A stretch of DNA of 45,049 bases from Spirogloea muscicola. Lineage: Eukaryota > Streptophyta > Zygnematophyceae > Spirogloeales > Spirogloeaceae. A program made the translations under genes and the position numbers. Of the stretch, positions 1 to 8,989 are shown piece after piece. The DNA lies in assembly GCA_009602725.1 (NCBI GenBank), contig WELB01000010.1:332684-377732 (forward strand). The letters are read 5' to 3'. The notes beneath the pieces are model-generated. The model was not told where the DNA came from. It did no database searches and was given only the letters and a program-made list of their open reading frames with translations. How positions within the stretch are numbered: position 1 is the stretch's first letter; every line of letters starts with the position of its first letter.

Positions 1-1065
1 GCGGTGGCAGCGCGGCCGCAGCCGCAGCTCGCGCCTCGCCGTCGGCACGGGGGGCCGCTGCTCGTCCGCGCCAGCGTCGGCGCGGAGGACGCAGAGACCG
101 CGTCCCGCAGCGGGGCCGCCGACCTGCCGTCGGACACGGAGCAGCTCCCCACCGTTCCCGGGGAGCTCCAGGTGGTCGCTCGGGCAGCGAGCTGAGGGCG
201 AGTCTGCTGCTCGGACAGGGTTGCGCTGCCGCCTTATAGCTCTTGTCGCGCCATCTATGATCGTGGCTAGGGGCCCCGCTCGAGGAGCGGCGCAGTCCGC
301 GAGCCATGTCCTTATACATTGCCAAGGCTGCCTCTCTGACGGCAGCCCACCTGTAGCTGAGCCGGTGTGTGCAGAATGAGGCCCCTGCCAAGCGCGCGGC
401 CACCAAGAAGGTCGCCGACTCCACCGACCCCGTCTCCACTGCGCTCTCGAGGCGCTTTGGCATCGGCGCGGGCTTGGCGTGGGCCGGCTTCCTCGCCTTC
501 GGCATCATCTCGGAGCAGATCAAGACCCGCACAGAGGTCGCCCAGGAGGAGCGCAACACGAGGTGAGGCCTGGGATTTGGATGGGCTGCTGCTGTTCAGG
601 GCGGCCGAGGCGCGCGGGTATGCGCTGAATGCACCCGGCCTTGCTCGCGGTCGCCCTGGTCGCAGGGACGTGCAAGGCTCGCCTGAGGTGGAGCTCCCCA
701 ATGGCGTAAAGTACATGGACCAGCGAGTCGGCGGAGGGCCGTCGCCGCGGCCAGGAGATCTCGTGCTCGTGTCGCTCACAGGGGTAATCCAGGACAGCGG
801 CGAGGAGTTCCTGGAGAAAAAGAACGGGAAGCCCAAGCAGTTGGCCTTCGTCTATGGCAGGCGGCCACTCGCTGGTGGCATTTGCGAGGGCCTGGAGTTT
901 GCGCTGGCCTCCATGAAGGTCGGAGGACGGAGGCGCGTGATTGTGCCCCCCGAGCTGGCCTTTGGGCAAGAAGGTAATGACTTTGGGGCCGCAGTCAAGG
1001 TGCCGCCGAATGCGACGCTGGAGTACAATGTGGAGCTCGAGAAGGCCTCCATTGCTCCTTCCTGA
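1..1065 (+). CDS. FKBP17-2: Plastid FKBP-type immunophilin, FKBP17-2-like (5' end outside window)
   Basis: Three exons join in frame: up to 171, 375-562 and 666-1065 (stop TGA 1063-1065), with GT-AG introns at 172-374 and 563-665. The start codon lies before the window. Exon 1 reads as the end of a plastid transit peptide (Arg-rich, with a VRAS cleavage-like site). Exon 2 carries one hydrophobic segment (GIGAGLAWAGFLAFGIIS) followed by SEQIKTR and NTR; exon 3 opens with DV, and this NTRDV join matches what I recall of plant FKBP17-2. Exon 3 is an FKBP fold: PNGVKY-x-DQRVGGG, PRPGD, GGICEG, MKVGG-x-RRVIVPPELAFG and PPNATLEY. Several FKBP12 active-site aromatics appear replaced (Ile where the pocket Trp is expected in GGICEG, Phe in LAFG), so prolyl isomerase activity is doubtful. 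The family is thylakoid-associated in plants; that location is inferred from the family, not seen. Confidence 0.85.
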
Positions 1066-2923
1066 GGGCGCAAGGCGGCAGCAGCACTCACAGAGCTGCA
1101 AATTTTCTAACTGAGAACTGATGTGCATCGTGCCTTTGGTGTGCTTCTCGCTTGACCTCACATGTACCACAGTTTGCATCAGTTTTGATCGTTGCTGCAG
1201 CATCTTGCAGCCGCACATCGCATAGGTTGCATTGCTCTCGTTGACTGTGTGTGTTGCCCAAAAGAGGATGCTCCCAGGAGATAAATATCCCCGTAATGTT
1301 CGACTGGTCCATTCTTGCTCAAAGCGCCCATCATTCAGGCATAGGCTTCAGAGCTGCTTGATGGTCGAAAATGGTTGCAGGAGCTTCCAGGTCAAGAAGG
1401 TCGGATCGTGTTCTCACACGCTGTGATGCTATAGCTGCTGCTGCATTCAGGGACAAGCACAGCAGTGCTGCTTTTAACGACCTTGACAATGCCTCCTTGA
1501 ACAGCTCACAAGGCAAACCAATTTAGAAGAGTCAGGCCGATCAATGAGCGAGCCTAAGACATTCTGCGATGGTTTCGCCAGGAAAGTGGTGGCCGACATG
1601 CAGGACGATGTCACTCGCACATGCTCCAATTACACATGCTCTTGGATGCACACAGATGGATTCCATGCTTTCAGCCCCGTGTACCAACGCAGTTGTAGAG
1701 CGCATCTGTACCCAACTCTTTCTTGTATTTCAAGTGTAGATGTCGCGCCAAGTGCAAAAGCATAGAGATAGTGAGGGCTCTCCGATAATTTGCTAGGCGG
1801 GTCTGCTTGCGGGAAAGGGTATTGTGGAGGGCTCTGCAGACATGGCGTCCCTGGAGCTGGGCAAGCCTTGGCTACTCACAGCTCAGTAGATCATCAAGGA
1901 TGTGCTTGAAATCCTAAGCGAGCACCGTGGCCAGGCCACAGCGGACATACATGACGTCGCCAGGTGACCACGCCGCAGCCGCCGCCGGCCCACCACCGCT
2001 GCCGTCAGGGGCTTCCCAGCCATTGACAAGCGTCTTGGTCCGCACTGTGCGTGAACAACTTTATGGTGCGGCGATGCTCGCCTTCCCATGTGCGTGAGGC
2101 CCCCGCCCGTGAGGTGGCTCGCTGGACTGCGCGCCGCGGCGGCGCGGCCGCCTCGCGCCACGTGATCATGGGGGCCTCCAACGCTGCGCGCCATCAGCGA
2201 CTGGCTTTGGTGCAGTGGATTGCACGGCGCCTGCGGGACGGTTGAGGATAGGGCCGGACATGGGCGCCGTCGAGGATCCTGTCGATAGAAGCTTCGAGGC
2301 GCCGCGCCGCCACCAGAGCCGGGCCCGGCGTGGTGCGGCGGTGGTGGGGGCTACGGCCGGAGGTAGGCGCCGCCGGGGAGCGCAGCGAGCAGGCCGTCGA
2401 CGACCATGAGCAGCGGGCGCAGGCGGACCACCACGACGCCCAGCTGCCCGAAGAAGCCGGCGCAAAAGTAGGCCAGCGCCAGCGCCACCTCCGCGGGCAT
2501 CGCGCCGCCGCGGCCGCGGGCGCCGGGCGCGCGGCGAAGGCCTGGGGCAAGTGCGGCCCTCGCAAGTGGCAGTCCGGAGAGATGAAGGTGGCTGCTGGTA
2601 ATTGAGTAGCGGCTGTGAAAGCCAGCCCGGAGCACACAGAGGGGGTGTTCATGACTACATCCAACATTTGTTTCTTATACACGGGATTTTCCCAACGGAG
2701 CCACAGGCTAGGCAGACCAAAGCGGCTGCTGATGTTAAAGAATCGGCTGTGAAGAAGAATCGGCAGACAGGGCAGCCACTTTCTTCGGGATAGCTTTACT
2801 GCTTAAGTACACACACCAGCGTCAGCACGAAGCCTGGGGCTGGGAATCTTCTCAATCTTCAGCCGGCTGCCCACTTTGCAACGTTCGTGGCGGACAGACC
2901 GAGGCGGAGCAGTTGTGGACCGG
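1066..2923. other. Intergenic, GC-rich in its second half; no gene I can assign
   Basis: No convincing gene. An open stretch at 1544-1765 (+) has no recognisable family. Around 1889-1960 (+) there is a short exon-like segment (IIKDVLEILSEHRG) ending in an AG|GTGACC donor-like site, but I could not join it to anything. At 2351-2635 (-) a GC-rich open frame encodes a hydrophobic stretch (ALALAYFCAGFFGQLG); it could be a first exon of a divergent gene, but has no partner exon. A hairpin-repeat core (GGGCTGGCTTTCACAGCC, minus strand) lies near 2611-2632. The CpG-rich character next to the endonuclease V start fits a promoter region. Confidence 0.4.
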
Positions 2924-5236
2924 ATGGGCAACCGGAGGGGCCCATTACCGCCGGCCAGGGCCGGCCCCGAGGTAAGTGCCTTGCCAAGCCTTCCCAAGCC
3001 CTTCCAATGCCTTTCCAAGCCCTTCCAGCTCAGCCACGCCTCGCTCCACGGCGAAGCCTTGCACAGAGCCTTCGCCGCGGGCGGCCCACGGCCGCGCCAC
3101 ACCCCCGGCGGCGGCCGCGGCGGCGGCCATGGGCGAGCTCGCGNCATCCGGTTGACTGCCATCTGGCAACGGGAGCTGAGCCCAGGGGGCCCTCGCCGCG
3201 CCGCTGCGGCGGGAGCCGCAGGCAGCAGGAGGCCCTGGCGGCGCGCGTCGTGCTGCGCGACGCCTTCACCTGGCGGCCGCCGGCGGGCTTCCGGGCCCGG
3301 CGCACGGCGGACGCCACCGCGGCCGCGGCCTCTGATGGGCTCGTCGGAAACGTCCGGCCAGAATGCGCAGCACGAAACCCGCAAAACCCACAAAACCCAC
3401 TGGCCGATACCGATGGGGATGCAGACGGCGGCAGCGAGCCTGCCTCGCCGCTTGCGGCACGCCCGGCGAGCGCCAGCCCGGAGGCGCCGCCAGCAGAGCC
3501 CCTCCGCCTCATTGGCGGCGTGGACGTCAGCTTCGCCAAGGACGACCCCGACACGGCGTGCGCCGCGCTGTTGGTGATGGAGCACCCGGGCCTGGAGGTC
3601 GTGTACGAGGATTACGAGATGGCCCACATGGCCGTCCCTTACGTCGCCGGCTTCCTCGCCTTTCGGGAGGTGCAGCAAGCTCACTGTCACAATTTCAGTG
3701 CCAAGGTGCATTGGAGTTCAAGGCCTTTGGCCTAGTGTGGCTTCGAGACGGTAGTTTAATGAGAGCCGCTAATGTCCATCTGCTCTTGCAGGTGCAACCC
3801 TTGGTGCGACTAGTTGAAAGGTTGCGGCAGAGTCAGCCCTCTCGCCTGCCGCAAGTGGGCTCCTTTACGAGCTCGACCTGCACACCTGTCGTAGAGCCAG
3901 TAAACTTGATGACTCGTCTGACATGTCCCGCACATTTCTGCACTGCAAGCCTGCTACACCGTTCCTGCTCTTCGAGCGGGAGCGCAGCAGTAGACCCTTG
4001 ACATTGTAGACTTTGAGCGGCTAGTTGCACCATCTGAATCTGTCCCATATGCGACGGTGCTCATTGAGCAGGTCTTGCTGGTCGATGGGAACGGTATCTT
4101 GCATCACAAAGGCGAGTATGATTCCGCTGGCTCTGGCAGCACTGCTGTTGTCCAGAGTGACTCGTCTGGCATTCCCAGTAGCCCGTGTTGGGCACCTTTC
4201 CTGGCACCTTGCCGAGATCCTAGATGGATGAGCGCTGTGACTGATGGCCAACCTGGGACTCTGTACAGGATTCGGTCTGGCTTGCCACTTGGGGGTGCTG
4301 ACTGGCATCCCTACTATTGGCATTGGAAAGAATGTGCGGTCGTTGACCTTCTTGTGAGGTTGTCTTGCCTCTTACCAGATGCAGCAGGCAAGATGCACAG
4401 TGATTAGGTACTTGAACTCCTCATGGCATGGTGAGATCAGCATACTCGGACCGAGTGAGAGGTTGAGCTTACCTTGCAGATGCTGCACATTGATGGGTTG
4501 ACCGCTGAAGGGGTACGTCGGGTAGCAGAGGAGAAGAATGTGCTCCCTGGCGACTATGTTCGCTTGGTTGGGAGCAGCGGCCGTGCTTGGGGAGCTGTAC
4601 GTACCACATCACCTCACTGCTGCAGTGACCTTCTATTTTGACCGCTCGTCGTCTTGGCATGCCAAAGATGGCACAAGAGCTGAGATATCTTGATGACCAG
4701 GAGTATAGCTGCTGCTCCCCATCTTCGACAGTGCCATTTTATCTTCTCTTTGCTCGAAAGTCATGGTCAGAGATTTGTCACTCTGACCATATCTGTACCA
4801 AACCCGTTGCGGTGCTGGTTACCATTGTCGTCTGTTGCAGGCCTTGAAGAGTCATGAGGAGAGTAGCAAGCCAGTATTCATCTCGCCAGGACACATGATC
4901 TCCTTAGAGACAGCTGTCGAAGTTGTTGCTGGGAGCTGTAAATTTCGAGTGCCTGAGCCTGTACGCCAGGTGATTTCTCAGGAGACTTCCCCTCCCTTCA
5001 CTTGTTCATGTTTGCTGGCTGGCAAGGTGGTATTTGCTTCAATCTAGTGAAGCACACAAATATCTGAGCTTGCGGTTCGCAGCGCCTATTGCTCCATCTC
5101 CTCATGTCCAGGCCTTGTGCGAGCTGTGTGCTCTGGTTTACATGTACACAGTGCAAAAACCTGATTGCAGGCCGACTTAAGATCGAGAAGCAAGCTGGCA
5201 GATTCTCAAATGCAGCTGACTCGTCCTGCCACTTGA
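2924..5236 (+). CDS. ENDOV: Endonuclease V (inosine-specific endonuclease/endoribonuclease)
   Basis: Seven exons are fixed by frame and by the family pattern: up to 3669, 3792-3854, 4072-4111, 4269-4333, 4480-4596, 4841-4969 and 5171-5236 (stop TGA 5234-5236). Conserved blocks in order: [18 protein letters not shown] with a metal-binding Asp; [11 protein letters not shown] with the catalytic Glu; LLVDGNG with the second Asp; [35 protein letters not shown] with a conserved His; and [10 protein letters not shown] near the end. The enzyme cleaves one nucleotide 3' of inosine in DNA or RNA. The N-terminus is unsettled. Either ATG 2924 with a donor GAG|GTAAGT at 2972 splicing to near 3220 (about 200 aa), or ATG 3007 reading straight on (about 380 aa, with a long Pro/Arg/Ala-rich leader). 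A low-complexity insert separates the first two blocks. The intron at 4112-4268 begins with GC, not GT. One N lies at 3144. Confidence 0.93.
2979..3028 (+). repeat. Short imperfect tandem repeat (about 10-11 bp units)
   Basis: About five units resembling CCTTCCAAGC lie just downstream of the putative first donor site of the endonuclease V gene. They could be intron 1 or part of a repetitive leader, depending on which start is used. Confidence 0.6.
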
Positions 5237-5969
5237 CCTTTTGGGAGAATCAAGCAAACCCATCAAGTAAAGTAGTCGTTTGTACCTCACCTGAGCTTGT
5301 ACAGCCTAGCTAGCAATGAATGATCTCCCTCAAAGATTTCACTATTATGTCAAAGGCTAGCAGGTAGACAAAATCCACATAGGAATGCTGGGCATACCCA
5401 GCCTGTCTGGCTGCAAGGTTCTTGTGTTCCACTACGCTTAATTTGGTGCAATAAAATGCAGCAGCAGCAGCACAATTTCCTCCAGAGAGACACGTGTTGC
5501 AGTTATTACGGCAAGTTCGCAGTCATGAGTCGATGTGGATGACTGGGAGGAGCCTGAAAGACGGGCTGTCAAAGTGACAGGCGACTTTTGTATTGCTGGA
5601 AATGTCAGCACATTCTTTGTCCTCATGAATGAGCTTTAAGTGGAGGTCAGCGCTCCCCCATCCAAGTTTGTGTCCCTACTTGATTGCTATTTCTCTCTGC
5701 TTCGGCCTCTACACTTATCGGTGTATTAGCATGGTATTTGCTGCCGGATGAAGAAAGAGTGAGAAGCAGGCTAAATTTGAAGCGCTAATTTCCTACCACC
5801 ACCAATGAGTGCACTGCAAGGTGCTCTTCACTACCCGTGCATCTCACGATGGTCACCCAGCTCCGTAGCCTGAGCCAGTCCGTTTTTTTTTTCAATTTCG
5901 TTTGGCCGCTGTACTTAAGCAGCACCAGTCACCGAGTGAAGCTTTCAGAATAGCAACCTCTACTGTGTG
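5237..5969. other. Intergenic; no gene seen
   Basis: Region between the stop of endonuclease V and the first repeat block. No reading frame with family features and no RNA gene that I can recognise. A T-run sits at about 5883-5892. Confidence 0.5.
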
Positions 5970-6262
5970 TTTTGCACTGCTCTTTCCGTGGTAGAGGCTG
6001 CTTGACTGTCACTAAAAATTGGCGAGCGCTTGCACACGAACAAGAAGCTCTTCCAAGAAGTAGCAATAGCTGTGAAAGGCCAGCCCAACGGATGAGCTTG
6101 CACACATATGAGAATGGCGAGTCCACCCGCTGCTACAGGCGGGGCGACTTCTTTTCGGGTTTAGTGTCACCTTGTCCATTCCTTTGGGCTGGCCTTTCCC
6201 AGCCACCAGTCAATCTGGCCGCGCTTTTTTTTTCTTTCGGGCTGCTGACTAGGGATGACTGA
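5970..6262 (+). repeat. Hairpin repeats (D-type, then A-type) and a LINE tail remnant
   Basis: At about 6042-6095 lies a copy read on the minus strand (AGCTCTTCC ... GCTGTGAAAGGCCAGCCC). At 6171-6235 lies an A-type copy: CTTGTCCATTC, then TTTGGGCTGGC, TTTCCCAGCC and CAATCTGGCCGCGC. Directly after it the frame FGLLTRDD-stop (to 6262) matches the LINE C-terminal tail seen across this window. Confidence 0.7.
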
Positions 6263-6409
6263 GCGGCCATCCTTCGTAATTATTTGCTTTCCTTAGTGGT
6301 AAGCGCTTTCTATCTCCTTCAACAACCATCGCCCCTTAGAAGAGCTTCATCTCTTTATGACCTTGCCCACTCTTTCGGCGTAGCTTATCATAGCCATTAC
6401 CCCTTCCGG

Positions 6410-6795
6410 AAGAGAGAGAAGGCGCGCGGTGCGCATGAAATTGAAACGGAGGCCAAACCCAGCCTTACAAATGTCAGGTAACGGGGTAATGAGCTGGCTA
6501 AGGGGGACACTAAATATCTGCGAAGGAGCACATATATAACTAACAAGCTAAGCTGAGGAGCCAGACCACCACCACGGAAGCCACGGAAGAGAGCGAGGTG
6601 AGCGGTGCACATGTGATGAATTGGAGACCATGCCGACCTAGTAAAGGTTTCTTGCAAATATGCGGCCACACAAAGCGAAGCCCTCGGCTGAGCTGGGCCG
6701 AGGCAACGGACAGCGCAAAAGCACAGCGAAAATGGGGGCTTAAGTAGATTCACAAGTAGCGCATCCGAGTCTGACAGGCTGACTTGGGGAGGCAT
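6410..6795 (-). mobile_element. Two nested LINE 3' ends, head to tail
   Basis: Minus-strand reading shows two successive copies of the LINE C-terminal peptide and its 3' UTR. The first (about 6795-6590) reads PPQVSLSDSDALLV and is followed by UTR ending near a GCGCACC-like terminus. The second (about 6580-6410) reads LAPQLSLLVIYVLL and ends in the conserved terminal box next to GCGCGCCTTCTCTCT. Both are degenerate. They correspond to the last 60 codons or so plus UTR of the element at 8990-10812. Confidence 0.65.
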
Positions 6796-6837
6796 GGACG
6801 AGCTCCATCTTCGGATGAGAACATTGCACTGCAGACT

Positions 6838-6960
6838 GGAGAAAAGAAGAAGTGGCTATCCCAATGGGAAGAAGATGAGCTCGCCCATAGAAGAGAGGGG
6901 CTGGCAATGGGGGCAAGGGCTGTGGAAAGCCAGCCCGAAAAAGATGGACAAAGGTCCGCA
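6838..6960 (-). repeat. Hairpin repeats, B- and C-type, minus orientation
   Basis: The plus strand shows GCTCGCCCATAGAAGAG followed by GGGGCTGG, then GCTGTGGAAAGCCAGCCC and GATGGACAAAGG. These are reverse complements of the family core. The two cores are compounded within about 120 bases. Confidence 0.65.
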
Positions 6961-7020
6961 GGGGGTTCGAAGGGGCCAAAAGACGGAAGGGCCTAAAGCG
7001 CCATGTCAGAACAGGTGTAG

Positions 7021-7348
7021 GATGAACCACTCAGTAGCTACGAGTGAGGAGCCTCAAATCCGACAGACTAGCTGCTGGAAAACAATCCCCCCTGACGAAG
7101 GCCAGATGGCTGCAGCGAGAGCACGGCCATGGAGGCGCAGGCGCGGTGAGCCGGCTGACTTCAACGCCGCTGGCTCGTGGGCGCAAGTCTATCGTATGAG
7201 ATTGTCAGTATCCCTTCAATGATCCATGGCCCACGCTCTGCATCTGCGTGCTGGCCGTGCTCTTGCTGCGGTCTCCAGCTTTTGGCAGGGGGATAATTTT
7301 CCGGCAGCTAGTCTGTCGGATCTGGGGCTCCTCACTCGTAAGTACTGA
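7021..7348. mobile_element. LINE tail pair: short minus-strand tail, then family-3 plus-strand tail
   Basis: 7021-7095 read on the minus strand gives SLSDLRLLTRSY-stop. About 7150-7348 on the plus strand gives FNAAGSWAQVYRMRLSVSLQ, an in-frame TGA, then LHLRAGRALAAVS and SDLGLLTRKY-stop. The two tails are in opposite orientation and almost touch. The internal stop shows the plus copy is dead. Confidence 0.75.
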
Positions 7349-7380
7349 GTGATCCATCCTCCCCCTGTTCTGACATAGAG

Positions 7381-7440
7381 AGAAAGCGCGGCCACATTAA
7401 CTGGTGGCTGGGAGAGGCCAGCTCAAAGGAATGCACAAGG
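7381..7440 (-). repeat. A-type hairpin repeat
   Basis: The reverse complement of the A-type unit is present: AGCGCGGCCA, CTGGTGGCTGGGAGAGGCCAG, then GGAATGCACAAGG. It lies just past the LINE tail ending at 7348 and just before the 3' UTR of the next, opposite LINE copy. Confidence 0.8.
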
Positions 7441-8397
7441 TTTGACGGAGCCGGAGTGCTAAGGACTAAGACATATAATGGAGAAAGAGAGGGGGAGGGC
7501 GGGGCGCATACATGGAAGGGAGGCCAATTCAAGCCAATACATTTTTCAGGCAGAGTCTAGGGCAAACTGAAGAAGGCTACATAATACGGAGACCTAATAT
7601 TAAGGTGCCTAAGACAATAGTTCCCACGGGTGTGTACAAACAAATCTGACAAGCTAACTTGGGGAGCTGGAGCGCCGCCACGAAAGCCGGAGGCCTGACT
7701 TAGAGCGCGCCCTGCACGTTGATGAAGAGCCAATGCTTGCGAGCGCTGCAAACTAAGCGAGAGCTGCATTCTATCATATGCAACTAAGGCTTGCGGAATG
7801 CTGGAGTGGCCCAAGCTGCCCCCCCGACTTCGACGACGCGCATCAACCAGCCGGGCCAGATGCTGGATCAGGGAGGACCATTTCACGCCGTAGCCTCCGC
7901 AGACATCCATGGCACACGGGTAAAGATGGTCCCCTCGGGGATGGTCCTGGTAGTGCCGCTCCTTCTTGCGCTCCGCGCTGGACGTGGCCCAGCCAGACAC
8001 GGTTGACGTGGGTGCGCCAGACTTGTATGCGTCGATCAGTACCACGATCAAGAGCAGACGAGGCCCACCGCCCCGGGGGGTGGCGACCACGTCCAGACGC
8101 CGCACGTATGGCTTGCCGCGCCTTGAGGAGATTGACATGATGCCGGACACCTCCATCGCCGGATGATATCCCGCCTCTCGCACTATTCCAAACATAGTAT
8201 CCCTGAGTAAGTCGTGGGAGGCAATGCGCTCACCCCCCTCAACACACCTCAGCATGTACGCAGCTAGAACAAGCTTGTCATCGGCAATGTGGCCACACTC
8301 GCACTGGCGGATGCCTGCCAAGCAACCAAAAAAAAAAAGAGCAAGGGGGGGGGAGGCCGAGGTGGTGGTAGAGCGCTGTGCGAAACAGGTTGTTTGA

Positions 8398-8477
8398 GAG
8401 CAGAAGAGAAAAGAGCTCGCCCATAGAAAAGAGAGGCTGGCAAAGCCAACACAAAAAGATGGACAATGTCCAAAGGG
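8398..8477 (-). repeat. B-type hairpin repeat inserted in LINE coding sequence
   Basis: Present here but absent from the intact LINE between the segments matching 9907 and 9913. The plus strand shows GCTCGCCCATAGAAAAGAG, GGCTGGCAAAGCC and GATGGACAATGTCC. Its junctions are near-exact against the uninterrupted copy. Confidence 0.75.
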
Positions 8478-8493
8478 CCGAAGGGACTCGTAT

Positions 8494-8562
8494 ATTGGCT
8501 GGCTTCTGCCAGCCCCTCTCTTCTATGGGCGAGCTTTTCCTCTTTGGGCTGGCCTTTCCCTA
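8494..8562 (+). repeat. Second B-type hairpin repeat, opposite orientation, in the same LINE copy
   Basis: Separated from the first insert by 16 bases of LINE sequence (8478-8493, matching CTACGAGTCCCTTCGG). It contains GGCTGGCTTCTGCCAGCC, TATGGGCGAGC and a partial A-type core, TTTGGGCTGGCCTTTCCC. ATA/TATA-like bases at both edges may be a small target duplication. Confidence 0.7.
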
Positions 8563-8849
8563 TATCGGCAAAGCGTTTAGCCACTCAGACGCGCCCGCGG
8601 AGCTGATAGAAAGGGGTTTAGACTGCGCCCTCAGGCCTGAGGGCGCAGGCTGGGAGGGTCGCCTCGCCTCGTGGCGCTCAACAAGGTGCAGCCGTGTGAG
8701 AAGGGCCGCGTGGCAACAGAAGAACAGAGGGGACTGCGGAGGCTGACGGGGAGAGGGAGCGGCAACCATGGGGCTCTATCTCCGGTTGAAGGCTGGCCAG
8801 GAGGAGCTTGGACGTAACGGGGGGCGGAGGGAAGAGCGGTTTCTTTCAT

Positions 8850-8910
8850 GGACAATTCTATTCTTTTTGGGCTGGCTTTGCCAGCCCCTCTTCTTAATGG
8901 GCGAGCTCAT
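8850..8910 (+). repeat. B-type hairpin repeat
   Basis: GGACAATTCTATTC, TTTTTGGGCTGGC, TTTGCCAGCCCC, then AATGGGCGAGCTC. It is followed at about 8925-8975 by a degenerate LINE tail (SDLRLLG). Confidence 0.75.
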
Positions 8911-8989
8911 AAAGAAGCTCTTTCCAGCTATTTCTGCCCAGCTTCTCTGACCTGAGGCTGCTTGGGTTACCGAGTGCTTCGTAGCTGCT

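Larger units (their letters stand above)
7480..8622 (-). mobile_element. 5'-truncated LINE copy (endonuclease domain), interrupted by two hairpin repeats
   Basis: A minus-strand paralogue of the 8990-10812 element, from about the ASEWLNALP segment (near 8600) to the 3' UTR end at 7480. It retains the zinc-binding CxCGHIADD ... MLRC and RRLDVVA blocks. The Asp of LLLDVV is replaced by Ile (LLLIVV, near 8045), which should disable the nuclease. The terminal TRGY-stop is altered so the frame runs on into the UTR. Inserts at 8398-8477 and 8494-8562 split the coding region, and an A-run insertion occurs near 8325. Clearly a pseudogene. Confidence 0.85.

Noticed and set aside
520-1218. 232-codon minus-strand frame opposite the FKBP exon
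   Set aside because: Shadow of the real plus-strand exon 666-1065; no recognisable motifs.
2803-3711. Long minus-strand open frame opposite endonuclease V exon 1
   Set aside because: It mirrors GC-rich plus-strand coding sequence, shows no family motif, and the plus strand carries clear endonuclease V blocks.
4112-4120. Ordinary GT donor at 4116 for endonuclease V exon 3
   Set aside because: It puts the following conserved exon (FGLACHLG) out of frame; the GC donor keeps it.
8398-8562. Hairpin repeats as spliceosomal introner elements
   Set aside because: The inserts do not begin with GT and end with AG on either strand, and their removal edges do not match splice sites.
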